NCBI GenBank assembly: GCA_028551475.1
Contig: CM052357.1
Span: 11,083,931-11,147,930 of the forward strand
From: Casuarina equisetifolia
Taxonomy: Eukaryota; Streptophyta; Magnoliopsida; Fagales; Casuarinaceae
Reading direction: 5' to 3'
DNA length: 64,000 nt
Shown here: positions 12,354-24,437 of the stretch, in pieces
How positions within the stretch are numbered: position 1 is the stretch's first letter
Layout: every line of letters begins with the position of its first letter
The notes under the pieces: model-generated
Database searches by the model: none
What the model was told of the DNA's origin: nothing
What the model saw: the letters and a program-made list of their open reading frames with translations, nothing else
Translations under genes and position numbers: made by a program

Positions 12354-13020
12354 TTCTCCCCCACCTAATTCAATGAAACCCTCATCGCCTCTAAATAATG
12401 GTTAATGAGACCTTTGAACTACCTGAGATCATCTTCAAACTCCCACATTGCTTTGCTTTCAGGAAATCCATTCCATTTGATGAATAACTGTCATTGTAGA
12501 TGAACTCTCTTCTTTCAAAAGATACGATAAGCCAAGATTGCCTCCACGTCCTTCTCAAAGGATGTCATCATCATTCGAAGAGCCCTTTTTGGCTTGCTCC
12601 ATTTTGCATCCACCTTATCCCCATGGAAATGCTTCAACATGCTCACATGGAGAGCAAATAAATCTTGAGGTTAGATAGGAGATCTAACCGATAGGCCACC
12701 TCCCAATCTTCCCCATGATCTCAAATAGTCCTTCATACTTGTGAACCAATCCTTTATGAAGAGGATAGTAAGCCTTGTATTAATAAGGAAAGAACTTTAC
12801 CAAGACCTTATCCCCAATGTTGTAGTCAACTAGCCTTCTCTTCTTGTCAACACACTTCTTCATCCATTTGATGGCTTTATTCAGATAGAATTTTGCCACA
12901 TCTGCATTATTCTTCAAAGATTTAGTCATTTCATGAGCATTAGGACACTGACCTAATGGTTTGAACTCCAAAGTTGGAGGGGTCAACGGTTATTGCCTTA
13001 TCACCAACTTAAATGGGCTT
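12354..13020 (-). pseudogene. Chromodomain and integrase C-terminus of the chromovirus
   Basis: The frame at 12986-12780 ends the integrase (KRRLVDYNIGDKVLVKFFPY, a G-D-x-V-L/W-V motif typical of gypsy integrase). Near 12500-12430 the minus strand reads FIKWNGFPESKAMWEFEDDL, matching the chromodomain pattern of a W-K-G-W/L-P core followed by a W-E pair. Chromodomains steer integration by binding modified histones. Stops lie between the two parts. Confidence 0.7.
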
Positions 13021-13720
13021 TTCTTCGTGGACTCATTCCTCTACAAGTTGTAGGAGAATTAGGTTACATCTATCGACTTCACCCAATCTTTCTAGTTCTT
13101 ATTCACAAAATGCTTTAGGTATAGCTCCACAAGGCTATTCAACCTCTCCGTTTAGCCATTCATTTGAGAGTGGAAACTTGTAGAGAACCTTAATTTTAAG
13201 CCTAGAAACCTAAATAGTTCCTTCCATAGTCGGCCTATGAAGCGTGGATCTTTGTTGCTAATAATGCTCCATAATAGTCCTTAGTACTTCACCACATGTT
13301 TAAAGAAAAGCTGGATTATGACTTCTATTGGACACTCCATTAAAGCTAGTACAAAGGTAGCATACTTAGAAAGTTAGTCCACCACTACAAGGATCGATCC
13401 ATACCCATCAACCTTTGGTAGTTTGATGATAAAATCAATGGAGATGCTCTACCATGGATGGCTGGTATTGGTAGGGACTCTAACAATCCTTTAGGAGCTT
13501 TCCACTCTAGCTTATCCTATTGGCAAACAAGACAAGTTTTAACAAAAAGTTCAATCTCATCATGCATACCAAGCCAAAAATATGAGGCTTTGATAGGAGC
13601 CCTCATCCTTTGTTGTCCAAGATGCCTTGCCCACTTATTGTCATGGCATTCCTTAATGAGCTTGTGTCAAAGGTTCTCCCACTTAGGCATGTACAAGCAC
13701 CTTCTCTTTGTGTAGAGTTG
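13021..13720 (-). pseudogene. Integrase core and zinc-binding region of the chromovirus
   Basis: On the minus strand around 13650-13520 the translation has H-x-N-K-W-A-R-H and then C-L-V-C-Q, the HHCC zinc-binding unit of gypsy integrase. The following core reads through 13450 (LLESLPIPA and onward) with frame changes. The plus-strand frame at 13458-13715 is an antisense shadow of this region. Confidence 0.65.
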
Positions 13721-14028
13721 TCCATCTTCCATTAATAATTGCTTTGTCTTGCCCTCTTTTATAAGTTGCTCTAATTGTTTAGCCACAGAATCGTAAGCCA
13801 TTCATCTTATATGAGTTGTAGTGTGTGTCCTATAGCTATGTTCATGGCAACCAACTTGGCTTTTCAACTAAAAGCATTAATAGCCACATTAATTTTCCCT
13901 AGCTTGTACTCATTTAGAAAGTCCCACCACCTAGCTTACTTTAGAGACAGTTTCTTCTGAGTTTGAAAATAACTTGTGGTCACATTATCTGTCTAGATCA
14001 AAAATTGCAAGCGAAGTAAGTAGTGGAG

Positions 14029-15000
14029 CTATATCCTTAAGTATTGAACTATGGTCATTATCTTCTTCTCTTGAATCGTATACTTATATTTCACCTCATT
14101 CAGTTTATGACTTTTGAAAGTAATGGGATGCCCCTTTTGCATTATTAGACCCCTAATAGCAAAATCATAAGCATCTGAATGTACCTCGGATTGTTTGGAG
14201 AAATCCAGTAATGTTAGCATCGATTCCTTGGTCACAGTAGCCTTCAAGTCTTCAAAGGTTTTCTGACATGCCTCCATCCAATCCTAAGCATTAGACTTCT
14301 TCAACAACTCCATCAAGGGTGTGGCTCCTACCAAGAACCCTACAATGAAGCATCTGCAATAATTGATTAGGCCAAGGAATTATCTTAATTCTATTACCTT
14401 CAAGGAGCTTCCCAACCTTGCATTGCCTTCACCTTGGCCTTGTCCATTCGTAAAGTTCCTTTGGTGATGACATGCCTAAGAAATTCTACTTCTTCTTGTG
14501 CAAAGGAACATTTTTCTTTCTTTAGGTACAATTTGTTCACAACACCTTGAATAATACCTTCAAGTGCTCAACATATTTTTCCAAAGAGTTGTTGTACATT
14601 ACTATATTGTCCAAGTATACCACTATAAACTTGTCCAAGTAAGGATGGAGCAAGTTGTTCATCAACATATAAAATGTCGCTAAAGCATTGGTTAAGCCAA
14701 AAGGCATGACCAACCATTCATAAGGGCCATATCTTGTCATAAGTTGTCTTCGGCTCATCACCAGCAACAATTCAAATTTGGTGGTATCCTAATTTCAAAT
14801 CCACCTTGGTAAACTAACATACATTGCCCAATCTATCAAAAAAAATTTCTATTAATGGAATAAGGTATTTGTTTTTTACGGTTACCTTATTCAATGCTTG
14901 GTAATCAATGCAAAATTGCATTGATCCATCATTCTTCACTTGGAAGAGCACTAGAGCACCATACGGGGCCTTTGAAGGCTAGATGTACCCCGTATCAAGG
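14029..15000 (-). pseudogene. Reverse transcriptase and RNase H remnant of the chromovirus
   Basis: The frame at 14770-14537 carries YEWLVMPFGLTNALATF and then VVYLDNIVMYNNS. The catalytic Y-x-D-D is therefore Y-L-D-N here, which should abolish polymerase activity. The frame at 14277-14029 is the RNase H of the gypsy type (EVHSDAYDFAIRGLIMQ, then KSHKLNEVKYKYTIQEKK), with Asp preserved in the first motif. Upstream RT motifs lie in broken frames to about 15000. Confidence 0.82.
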
Positions 15001-15011
15001 AGTATCTTCAA

Positions 15012-16735
15012 CTATTTCCTGAGTTCCTCCAACTTATGTGGGGACATTTTATAAGGGGCCTTCACTGAAGGCTTCGTCCATGGCTCCAACTCAATCACAT
15101 GATCAACTTCTCTCCTAGGAGGTAATTGCTTTGGCATTTTCGGAGGCATCACATCCTCATTCTCTTCGAGGAGATCATGAACATGAGGAGGGTTGTCTTC
15201 CTTCACAGTCTTTTCCTTCTCCTTTAACATGGCAAGGTAAGTTTCCTTGCCTTTCTGAATGCCTTTTTTCAATTGCCTTGTAGAAAAGACTCTTTTGTGT
15301 TGGACCCATTGCTTTAATAGAGGCCATACATGACAAGTTACCTACGAATATACACAAGCAATTATGTATGGGGTAAGGAAAAGCATTAGCTACATGGAGG
15401 AAATCTAACTTAAGAACTAACTTGTAGTCATCCATAGCCACCAGTAGTTAGATCCACTTTCCCCCTCCATTGGCAGACATGCATGTCCACTCCTTTAGTA
15501 ATCCCAACCATTGGTCATGGAGTGTTGTTCACTGTCTTCAGCAAATTGATATCTTTCTTCACCAAGAGAACTAACTTCTTGGCCTTTCTAGATGTTATGA
15601 AGTTGTGAGTTGTAGCAAAATCCACCACTGCTTTTGCGTTCTTATTGTTGATTGCACACTCCACGTGAGGTTTTTCCTTCCATTGAATTGAAAATCTAAA
15701 AGGCCACCACATACCCATCCTCTGTTAGGGTCTCCTCTAGAACTGTATCTTGCTCCATTGCATTCAACGATTCCTTCTTCAAAAATCTTTCATATAATAA
15801 AGGCTTTTGCAAATAAAACAAAACATATTACCTTTCTTTTTGTCACCATCACGACTAAAAGATGGCCTATTACCTTCATTCTAGTTGAATGAGGCTTCAT
15901 TTTGATTGAATAAGGGTCAACTCTCTCTTTTTATTCATGAGTTGTCATTCTAGGTAAGTGGTCTAGACAAAACATCAATTCACCTATAATCTGGCAAGGA
16001 TTCCATGATAGAGATAGCTTGATTCAGCTTGGTCACATCTTATTTCTTGATCTTATCTTTTCCCCATTTACAAAGACCACTCAGAAAGAAGAATAAGAGA
16101 GTCTTCTCTAGCACATCCTTAAGGTATAGAGTTACCTCAGTGAAAGCTTGCACATAAGCTCTAAGGTCGTGGTGAGCCTCAAATCCCGTAATGTTTTGTG
16201 GTCCACATTCTTGGGAAAGGATTGCTTCTTGAACGCCTTATAGGTGTCAATCGGCTACTCCCTATTTTTTGTTTCTTGGCACTTCCTACACTACCACACA
16301 TTAGCACTATGGGTAAGATAATAATAAGTAATTTGTACCTTTACCCGATCATCAGTAATGTTAGCAATCTCAAAATATTGCCCTATATGCCATAAGAAGT
16401 CTTCAACTTTTATTGCATCTCACTTTCCTCCATAGCTCTTTGGCTTGGGAATATCTCCACAAAGAACAACAATAAAAGAAACCCTTGATTGGAGTGGTTC
16501 TACAATTCCTTTCAGCTCTTAGACTTGCTTTGTAGTTCTTTCATTTCCACCACTTATTCCTCAATGCAAGAAACATAACCTTTTAACAAACTAAGTCTTT
16601 CCTCCATGGACACCATCATTTCAACTTGCGTTCTCTTTCGTTTTGCCTCCTAGGCCTAGTGTTGGGATTCTCCCACACCTTCGGACACCATCTCAATAAT
16701 TCAACATGCCTTAAGAGTCAAGCTCTAATACCATT
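15012..16735 (-). pseudogene. gag and protease remnant of the chromovirus
   Basis: The frame at 15718-15515 is the aspartic protease (AVVDFATTHNFI), where the active D-T/S-G has become D-F-A. The frame at 15272-15012 links protease to RT and holds a proline- and acid-rich stretch, ending RELEPWTKPSVKAPYKMSP-like sequence that starts RT. Gag proper, about 15800-16700, is broken into short frames with a weak CCHC region near 15850. The primer-binding site is at 16733-16717 (TGGTATTAGAGCTTGAC). Confidence 0.6.
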
Positions 16736-17383
16736 TGTAACGAACTTGGTGAAATCTGTTCGGCACTTAAGTCTCAACGATGAATTAAGTCAATCTTCTA
16801 ATTAGGATCACTTTTTTAAGAAAACTTCTAGATAACACACAAGGAAAATATAAAGAACGAGAGGAAAACTTGAGTGTTTGAGTGAGGAGAAAAGGACCAA
16901 GAGGTTCCCTTTATATAGGAGTTAGCCTTCTTATAGGAATTAAATGGATTATTGGTTACACATTTAGAGCATTGTAATAAATGTGTAAACATTATATAAG
17001 ATTCAAATTTAGTTCATCAAATTGGGACACTTTATAATTCTAAACCATTGAGATACTCATAAATAATTAACGTTACAATAATAAATAATAAATCGTAAAC
17101 ATCATCTTATTGAATATCAGAGTTGTTACACTTTCAAATCAATAAGTAATGTTTGCTTTATTAAAAAGGCTAGTTCCATTCTTGTAAAATAAAAGCAATG
17201 GAATACAAAAGGAAATAATACAATGGGCACCACTTAAGTGGATGACCTAAGACAAGAAACCTAGGTGGGTTATACTTATACTTGCCAACTCAATCCATCG
17301 GCCCGTATTGCCAATCCAATACATAAAAGTCTGACTCATACTTGTTCTGCCAGCCTATCAGCCCATACTACCAATCTAGAACA
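16736..17383 (-). repeat. 5' LTR of the chromovirus
   Basis: This 648-bp repeat starts TGTTCTAGATTGG at 17383 on the minus strand and ends GTTCGTTACA at 16736. It is immediately followed by the primer-binding site. It pairs with 11704-12353. Confidence 0.85.
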
Positions 17384-19560
17384 TTAAGGTCACTGTATAT
17401 TTTAAGTCCATTTGCTTGCATGAAACAAGTAAAGAAACAAAGTTCTAGATTGGTAGTTCTTTCTTGGTAATTGTTAATAGATTGATTCATTCAAACCCTG
17501 TGGGCGTTCAATTCATGAGTGCAATACCTAGTTGCTTATGCTTTAGTTACACTCAATCAAGCTAAAGGAGAGCTTGTGTCAACATATAAAGATCAGATTT
17601 CTGTTTTTTAGTTATTCTATGCCAAAAATAGGATCATTTTTTTTTTCAAGCCAAAATGACATAACCGATTCTCCATTTCTCTTTAGAATAACTAACCTTA
17701 TTTAGACACAATTTATTTACTTTATTTATATAGAAACACATGCACAAACATAATTTATTTACTTTATTTATATAGAAACACATGCACACGAAGCCTTAAG
17801 ATGGTGGACTTGCAAGCCAAGCACTCCTTAGCTTATCACTAAGCCAAGGGGACACCTCTTAGACACACTTATCAAATAAAGTTCTTCATGTTATTCATTT
17901 CTTTCCTTTTCCGTTGTTTTTTTTTTTTCCTACTTTCATGTTTTCAATCTAAAAAAAAAAAGGGAACTAAAATCATGCAAAAACTTGTTCATTTACAAAG
18001 TATCTTAAAGAATTAAAATCGGATTAATGAATAATGATTTTTCTTCCTTCGTTTATTTTCCTTTTCTTTTTAACAATTTTGGGTCATTTTCCTTCGAAGG
18101 TCAGTTTCTATCTAGATAATCAAGATACAAGAAAAAAAAAACCTTTTGATTTTTCTCTTGACTTTTTATTATCACGTGCATACTCATTTTACAAAATAGA
18201 AAGTATATCGAATTCTTCCAACTATTTCTTTTTTAAAATAAAATAAAAAAAACAAAAGGGTATAAAAGTTGAGGAAAAAAAAAGCATATATAAAATAATA
18301 AAATCAAACATATTGGGTAATGTTTTTATAAATTTTTCTTGTCATTTTTCTTTGTCCTTATATTGATATAAATACAATCCCTTCCTTATTTTGTTGCAGG
18401 GTAAAAATATTAATTCATTCTGGATAATCAAAGATCCCGTATTCATTAGTGTTAACATTTTTGTGTTGTTACTTGCTCAATGGAAAACTCATATACTTTA
18501 AAATGAATATCTTTATGTTCTTTTTTTTTGGTCACAATATTTTTTGTTTAAAATAAGAGAAAGAGTCATTCAAATGAATATCCTTATGTTCACATCTTCT
18601 TAAAGATGAACCTCTATAAGGTTAAAGCATATTTTATTTTGTATTTATGTCTACTTCCTCCCCTCTCCCTAAAAGAGAAGCTTAATTATTCCTTCTAATA
18701 GTTAAGCATGAAAAACTTTAATTTGTAAACTAACAATTAGAGTTTTTCATTTAAACAATTCAATTTTCTATCTAACTCCATAATTATAAAATTTCATCTA
18801 TCATCTTCTCCATCTAAAACTAATCAAATTATGTTACAAGTAGTTAAGAGGGTATGGCACGTGCCACATCTTTGCCGGAGGGTAGGCCTTTGAGGGTGGG
18901 AATGACAACTCCCCTCCATTCAATGTGGTAGAAAGTGATAATAGAGACAACAATCACCTTTTAACTTTTTCATTTGTAGTTTTTGTTTCCTTTTATTTCT
19001 TATTTTATTTTTTGTCCACTAACAACTTATTACAAAAAATTTGATGGAAAGATCCACTTCTCATATTATTGAAGAAACCTAGATCCTTGTTTCTATCCAA
19101 GCCAAAACAATTTATCTTCAATAAATTTTCAAAATGAAAAATTAACGTTAAATTTTCGAATCTCTTCTCAATCAAACACAATGGAAAAAAAAAAAAAGGA
19201 TTCATATGTCTTGAAATGTAGTTGTAACTTAATGACCCAACTGCTAGAGATTCATATACTATTAAGTACCTTCGATGCAATGATACTTCATTTTTATATT
19301 ACATGCTGAAATAAACAAAATAATATAGTTGGTCCCAATGCCCCTATCAAGACGATTATGAAAGTGCAAGACTCCATGACCTGATCAACATAATTAAAGA
19401 AGCACAATACACACCATTACAAACAATACCTTAACATGAATAAGTTGCCGTACATAATATTAAAGAAAAGGGTCGAGCATATAAATGAATTTATTCGTAG
19501 ACTGCACATAATTCATACTTATTACAATGCAAACAACCTCTAACTAATAAAATATACGCG
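17384..19560. other. Intergenic AT-rich DNA with a 42-bp tandem duplication
   Basis: No gene is supported here. A direct duplication with period 42 occupies about 17709-17788 (unit containing tttatatagaaacacatgca). Several A/T homopolymers are present. The open frames at 18034-18246 and 19005-19280 are low-complexity and have no recognisable domain. The right end is the 3' flank of the UGT pseudogene. Confidence 0.6.
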
Positions 19561-19565
19561 TTTGA

Positions 19566-21264
19566 TCAATACGTTGTAGATAGTATCACCTCATTAATCA
19601 TTTTGTCTATGTTCGCGTAGGAGGAGCCAGTAGGGCCGCTGGTAGCCTCCTCTGCGAACTTCTTCCATTCTGTGGCTTTGTTCTTCAACTCTTTGCCCTT
19701 CTCTCCGACCATCACCTCTCTTATAAGGCTCTCTATTTTCTCTCTCTTTACATCGCCCTCCATCTCAATTCCTATGCCCCACTCATTACAAGAGTACCAG
19801 CAGTTGGTTTGTTGGTCGGCAAAGAATGGCCAAGAGATAATTGGCACTGCACTACTCAGGGCTTCAGTTGTGGAATTCTAACCACTATGAGTTAAGAACC
19901 CACCAATGGATGGATGACTGAGGACTTGTTCTTGACGACACCAACTTGCCAATAGACCCCTTTCTTGGATCTCTGCTAAGAACTTCGGCTTAAGAATGGC
20001 AGAGTTACCCTCCACGAGATCAGGCCTTATTATCCAGAAGAATGTTTGGTTGCTATTCGCAAGTCCCCAAGCAAACTCAATAAATTGGTCGTTTGTCATG
20101 ATCGTTGAGCTTCCAAAATTAACGTAAACAACGGAGTTTGCGTCTTTTTTATCTAGCCATTCCCAACACCCATCTTCTTCTTTCCATAGGTTTGAGCCAG
20201 TAGATTTTCACTCTTCATTTGGGATCTAATCCACGAGAAGTTGCAGGGGACCAACGGAGTAAATAGGAGGAAACATCGATGAAAGCGCGACTAACACTTC
20301 ATGCTCTAAGGCATCAAACGTATTAAGGATGACAGCTGAAGCTTTTTTGGTTCTCTCAATTTCAAGCATTATAAATTTTACAATAAAATGATATGGTTCT
20401 GTGGTTCTAAGGAATGTTGGGAGATCCCTTAGGCGGATATCTTTCATACCTGGAATCCAGTCTATGACCGTATCTAAATACCCATTTGTTAAATAGCTCG
20501 CATCTGCACAACATAAAAGAAACAAAAAAACAGAAAAAAAACAAAAACAAAAACAAAAACAAAAACGAAAAAAAAAATCAGAAAATAAGTAGCCCGAGAA
20601 AATTCTCTACCTTTAGTACCTCAATATCTTAATTGACATTTTTCACCAAGATTTTCTTAGTTTGAATTAAAACACAGCAGGAATAATGTGTTACTGATAG
20701 ATGTTTAGCCAAAGTGAAAAGTTCGAGGTGAATTTTGATTAGAACCTTTGAGTGGTATTAGACCCTGCTCAATGAGATGGCGATACTGAACGTAGCCCAT
20801 GAACGCACATGCACTGGGAGTCCAGAATAGAATCTGAGGGATTCCCAGCTCTTCTGCTGCGTCTAGAGTGAAGCTCATTGAACCATCCGAAACTATGCAA
20901 GTGACAGGAGGGACATTTGATGAAGCGGTGTTGTTCAGCTCCCGGAGAAGTTTTTTCGAGGGAACTAAGCAATATTTTCTGGTAGAGTCAAATAGGTATG
21001 GTACGTATTGGATGACCTCGGCGTCAGACTCGGGAAGGCCATCGGGAATGGTGTGAAATCGGAAGGAGGGGAGACCGCTGAGAGAATTGGGACCTTGAGA
21101 TTTCAGGAGGCGTTTATGGTTGTACTCTGTGTTCACAAAGGTGATATGGAAGCCCCTGTGGTGTAGGACTTTTGACATCTTTAACATCGGGCTTATGTGA
21201 CCTTGAGCTGGGAAGGGGGGACGCAAACGGCATGGGGCTTCTTTGGTATGGCCAGCGGATTCAT
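19566..21264 (-). pseudogene. UGT85A: UGT85A-like UDP-glycosyltransferase pseudogene
   Basis: Family-1 plant glucosyltransferases of the UGT85 group move glucose from UDP-glucose to small hydroxylated acceptors in the cytosol. Exon 1 runs from ATG at 21264 to 20746, a GT-AG intron spans 20745-20504, and exon 2 runs 20503-19566; the intron position and the DASYLTNGYLDT start of exon 2 are typical of UGT85. The catalytic His lies in PAQGHISPM. The PSPG donor-binding box is present (WCRQEQVLSHP, FLTHSG, then WPFFADQQTN). Four lesions break it: a two-base gain or equivalent in the G-run 21215-21220 shifts the frame before PAQGH; TAG at 20228-20226; TGA at 20210-20208; and TAG at 19880-19878 replacing the conserved Trp of the box. 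It is otherwise full length. Confidence 0.92.
20504..20745 (-). other. Intron of the UGT85A-like pseudogene, with a (CAAAAA)n tract
   Basis: The donor is AAAG/GTTCT at 20745 and the acceptor is TTGTGCAG at 20504. A short CAAAAA-type simple repeat (20530-20565 on the plus strand) gives the sense strand a T-rich tract. Splicing signals look intact even though the coding parts are broken. Confidence 0.75.
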
Positions 21265-21414
21265 ATCTTTCCTCAGAGTTGCGCAAATAAAAATGGGATA
21301 GATGTTCTCTATGAGAGGTGTCAGGAAGATGAAGACACAGGAAAGAACAAACCAAGAGAAAGAGAACCAAATAGGAAGAAGAGAACGTGTGTTGTTTGCC
21401 TTGCATTCAAACTG

Positions 21415-21422
21415 TATATATA
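21415..21422 (-). promoter_or_regulatory. Candidate TATA box of the UGT85A-like pseudogene
   Basis: A TATATATA motif lies about 150 bp upstream of the ATG at 21264, a normal TATA-to-start distance for a short plant 5' UTR. No transcript evidence is available. Confidence 0.4.
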
Positions 21423-21559
21423 TTGTAAAAGGAGGAGATTTAGGTAAAACTGCACAAGCTGTCATGGTTACTTCCCTAGACACCCCTTATAAATTGAAAT
21501 TAATAGATTTTTAGGTTGAATGAGTTAAAAAAAAACGTCATTAGAATATTATTCAAGTT

Positions 21560-22440
21560 TCAAAGGGTTATGCCTTATAAGGGTAGCAACCCACCCTCAT
21601 GAAAATGGCAACCAAAGAGTGTTGTTTTATATAATAGCTATGATTAAGAGAAAATTAAATGTGTTATTATGAATATTAAGAATAATTGTGTGAGAGTTGG
21701 GTTTGAATATTATAATTAGTATTTTTATATTTTCATAAAGAAATCTAATCAAAGGAGAAAGGGTTAGTGACTATACTAATGATGAAAGACATAAAACATC
21801 GTGTTAATCCAAACTTTTTAAATATTATATCTATTTTATGCTTATGGTTTGATTTATCTGTCTACATATTTATGTGAAGATCGCTTTTAAATAAGTGATA
21901 TTAAAGTCAAATTTTATTTATGTGAAGATCGCTTTTATATAAGTGATATCAAAGTCAAATTTTATGACTCATATAGAATACACAACTTTATTTTTGGACA
22001 CATAATTTTTACGCTCTTTCTTGCAAATTAACACAAACACCGCGAGTTGAAAGATAACTTAACAATCATTTCAGCAAATAGACACAAACGCGCACGTCGA
22101 CAGATAATTTCACAATCAGAGTTTGTACGAAGCAACGCATCAAAGGTCCTTCAACAATCAGTGCGTATGTAAAGTAGCGCAGGGAGAGGTCCATCACTGC
22201 TTTCGATGCCGTTGCAAGATGAATGATAACTTCACAATTAATGTTGCAAATTGACACTGATACGGCATATGACAGACAATTTCACAATCAGAGTTTGTAC
22301 GGAAGCAATGCAGGAGAGGTACTCAGTAAGACGTGACTTTACTCTGATGCAATAATTGAAGCTTATAACTGCATGAATAAAACGTGCCTACGTTACGCCC
22401 ATCATCGGTGACTCATTGCCCGTGACTTTTGTGGTAAGTG
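21560..22440. repeat. Tandem segmental repeat, copy A
   Basis: This copy starts near gggttatgccttataa and ends near atcatcggtgactcatt. It contains blocks such as gacagataatttcac and cagagtttgtacg that recur in copy B about 1.3 kb away and in copy C. No coding potential was seen. The inner blocks also repeat within the copy (for example 22035-22130 and 22255-22300). Confidence 0.7.
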
Positions 22441-22899
22441 TTAGGATTGAAATGAAAATTAATAAATATAAATATATCTTCTATATGTTATAAGAGTATT
22501 TTAGAATTTTTTTTTATAATTATATGAGTTTATAAGAATAAAAAAATACAAAAATTTAAGGATATATCCAACATTACAATTTATCTAAGAAAAAATAAAA
22601 TTTAAAATTCTTCAATTATGATACAATAAAATATTTGTCTAAAAGAGTTTAATATTCTTAAATAGAAATGCTCTTTCACGAATTATTTTACGGATTCTAG
22701 TCAACAAAACTAATATATCAACAATCTTATTTTAAAAATATTTACAATTATATTCAAATCATATACAAAAAGTTATTTTTTTATATTAATTATAACTCCG
22801 AATAGTATCTAGTTAAGACTTTTAACAATATTCAATTAGAACTCTCTTTGATACTAATATAAAAAAGAAAGACTATAAACAAATCCTAAGGACTAAAAG
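22441..22899. other. AT-rich spacer between repeat copies A and B
   Basis: About 460 bp of very AT-rich sequence is not shared between the copies. No frame or element signature was found. Confidence 0.4.
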
Positions 22900-23690
22900 A
22901 GAGGGTTATGCCTTATAAAGACAGTAACTTACACCTCATGAAAACGACAACCAAAGAGTATTGCTTTGTATAATAGTTATTAGCTAAGAGAAAATCAAGT
23001 GTGTTATTGTGAATATTGAGAACAGTTGTATGTGAGTTGTGTGTAATCAATACTTTTGTATTTTTATGAAAAAATCTAATAAGAAGATAAGGGATTAGTA
23101 GCTACATTGGTGACAAAAGATGTAGGACATTGTATTAGTTCAAACTTCTTAAATATTATGTCTCTTTTATTCTTATGATTTGATTTATATGTCTATATGT
23201 TTATGTGAAAATCATTTGATATCAAACTCAAGTTTCATAGCTTGGGAGCATCACATGGAACACAAAACTTTATATTTGGACAAATAATTTTTATGCTCTT
23301 TTTGGCAAATTAACACAAACACCGCAAGTTGAAAGATAACTTCACAATCATTTTAGCAAATCGACACAAAACGCGCATGTCGACAGATAATTTCACGATC
23401 AGAGTTTGTACGAAGCAACGTAGAAGAGGTCCTTCAATGCAATGCAGGATATCTGTCAACGATTACGGAAGTAGTCCATCACTGCTTTCGATGCCGTTGC
23501 CAGTTGAATGATAACTTCAAAATCAATTTTGCAAATTAACAGTAGCAATTATGAAAAGGTTTATTCTGCCTAGTAAGATGTGACTTTACTCTGATGCAAT
23601 ATTGAAGCTTAAAACTGCATGAACAAAACCTGCCCACGTTATGCCTATCATCGGTGACTCATTTCCAATAAGGCATCCAACTATCTTTTT
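22900..23690. repeat. Tandem segmental repeat, copy B
   Basis: It matches copy A along most of its length, beginning gggttatgccttataa and ending atcatcggtgactcattt. It includes the same inner motifs around 23310-23430. Small indels and substitutions separate it from copy A, so the duplication is old. Confidence 0.7.
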
Positions 23691-24054
23691 CAATGTAAAT
23701 TGTTCAGATGTGAGATGAGATTGTGAGAAGCAGAGGCACCCAAGTCACATGTGGCTGCCATGCACGTTCACCCGACAGCAACTACAATAGTAGCTATAAC
23801 AAAGTCCCTCATTCTCCAAATTCACCACACACGGAAGCTCAAATGGGACGGACAACATGCAAATTTGTTCCTCACTGGCAACGATTCTTGTAATATAAAA
23901 GGCAATGTATACAATGCATATTTGTTACAAGTTACCTTGTAAAGATAACTTCACAATGTATAAATGATAATTTGCCAAATTCTTGTAATATAAAAGGCAA
24001 ATTAACACAAACACCAAGTTGAAAGATAACTTCACAATCATTTTTGCTAGTCAA

Positions 24055-24319
24055 TGTTAGCTTAATTTTTATTAAGCTTACTTAAGTGGACTACATTAAG
24101 TTGGTCCATGAGTTCTAAATATGGACTAGTTGATGTGGGCCGTAGCTAACCAAATAGGGCCGTGATGAGTAGGCCTATTGGGTTGCACATAAGGTAAGGC
24201 TAGGTCTTATCCTTTAGCTCATGATATATATATATATATATATATATATATCTTATTCGTTGGGTTTTATGAGGTTACTTTTTACAAAGAAACGAAACCT
24301 AGGTTCTCTCATTAACTTC
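24055..24319 (+). repeat. Truncated extra copy of the copia 5' LTR
   Basis: It matches the first 265 bp or so of the LTR at 24438, from TGTTAGCTTAATTTTTATT to ctctcattaa. It differs mainly by an expanded (TA)n tract at about 24226-24252. It then jumps back to flanking repeat sequence, so it arose by tandem duplication of flank plus LTR start, not by a separate insertion. Confidence 0.75.
24226..24252. repeat. (TA)n microsatellite
   Basis: About thirteen TA units lie in the truncated LTR copy. The same place in the full LTRs (near 24608 and 31152) has only four or five units, so the expansion is specific to this copy. Confidence 0.9.
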
Positions 24320-24437
24320 ACAATGTATAGATGATAATTTGCCAAATTCTTGTAATATAAAAGGCAATGTATATAAAACACAAATTAACACAAACACCAA
24401 GTTGAAAGATAACTTCACAATCATTTTCGCTAGTCAA

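Larger units (their letters stand above)
11704..17383 (-). mobile_element. Ty3/gypsy chromovirus on the minus strand with both LTRs
   Basis: Two 650-bp LTRs (16736-17383 as 5', 11704-12353 as 3') flank a minus-strand interior with primer-binding site, gag, protease, RT, RNase H, integrase and a C-terminal chromodomain, which defines a chromovirus. A polypurine tract (aggtgggggagaa) abuts the 3' LTR. The flanks share only TTAA (11700-11703 and 17384-17387), consistent with a decayed 5-bp target duplication. Stops and changed catalytic residues show it is dead. Confidence 0.88.
23940..24437. repeat. Tandem repeat copy C, left part, with a duplicated flank-plus-LTR block
   Basis: The sequence acaccaagttgaaagataac with cttcacaatcatttt is the repeat seen in A and B. 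It is present twice here (before 24055 and before 24438). Each time it is followed by gctagtcaa and then the start of the copia LTR. Between them, 24055-24319 is a truncated first copy of the LTR start. The repeat resumes at 31432 beyond the copia element. Confidence 0.65.

Noticed and set aside
21172..21514. Plus-strand frames over the start of the UGT pseudogene
   Set aside because: Antisense shadows of exon 1 and the promoter.
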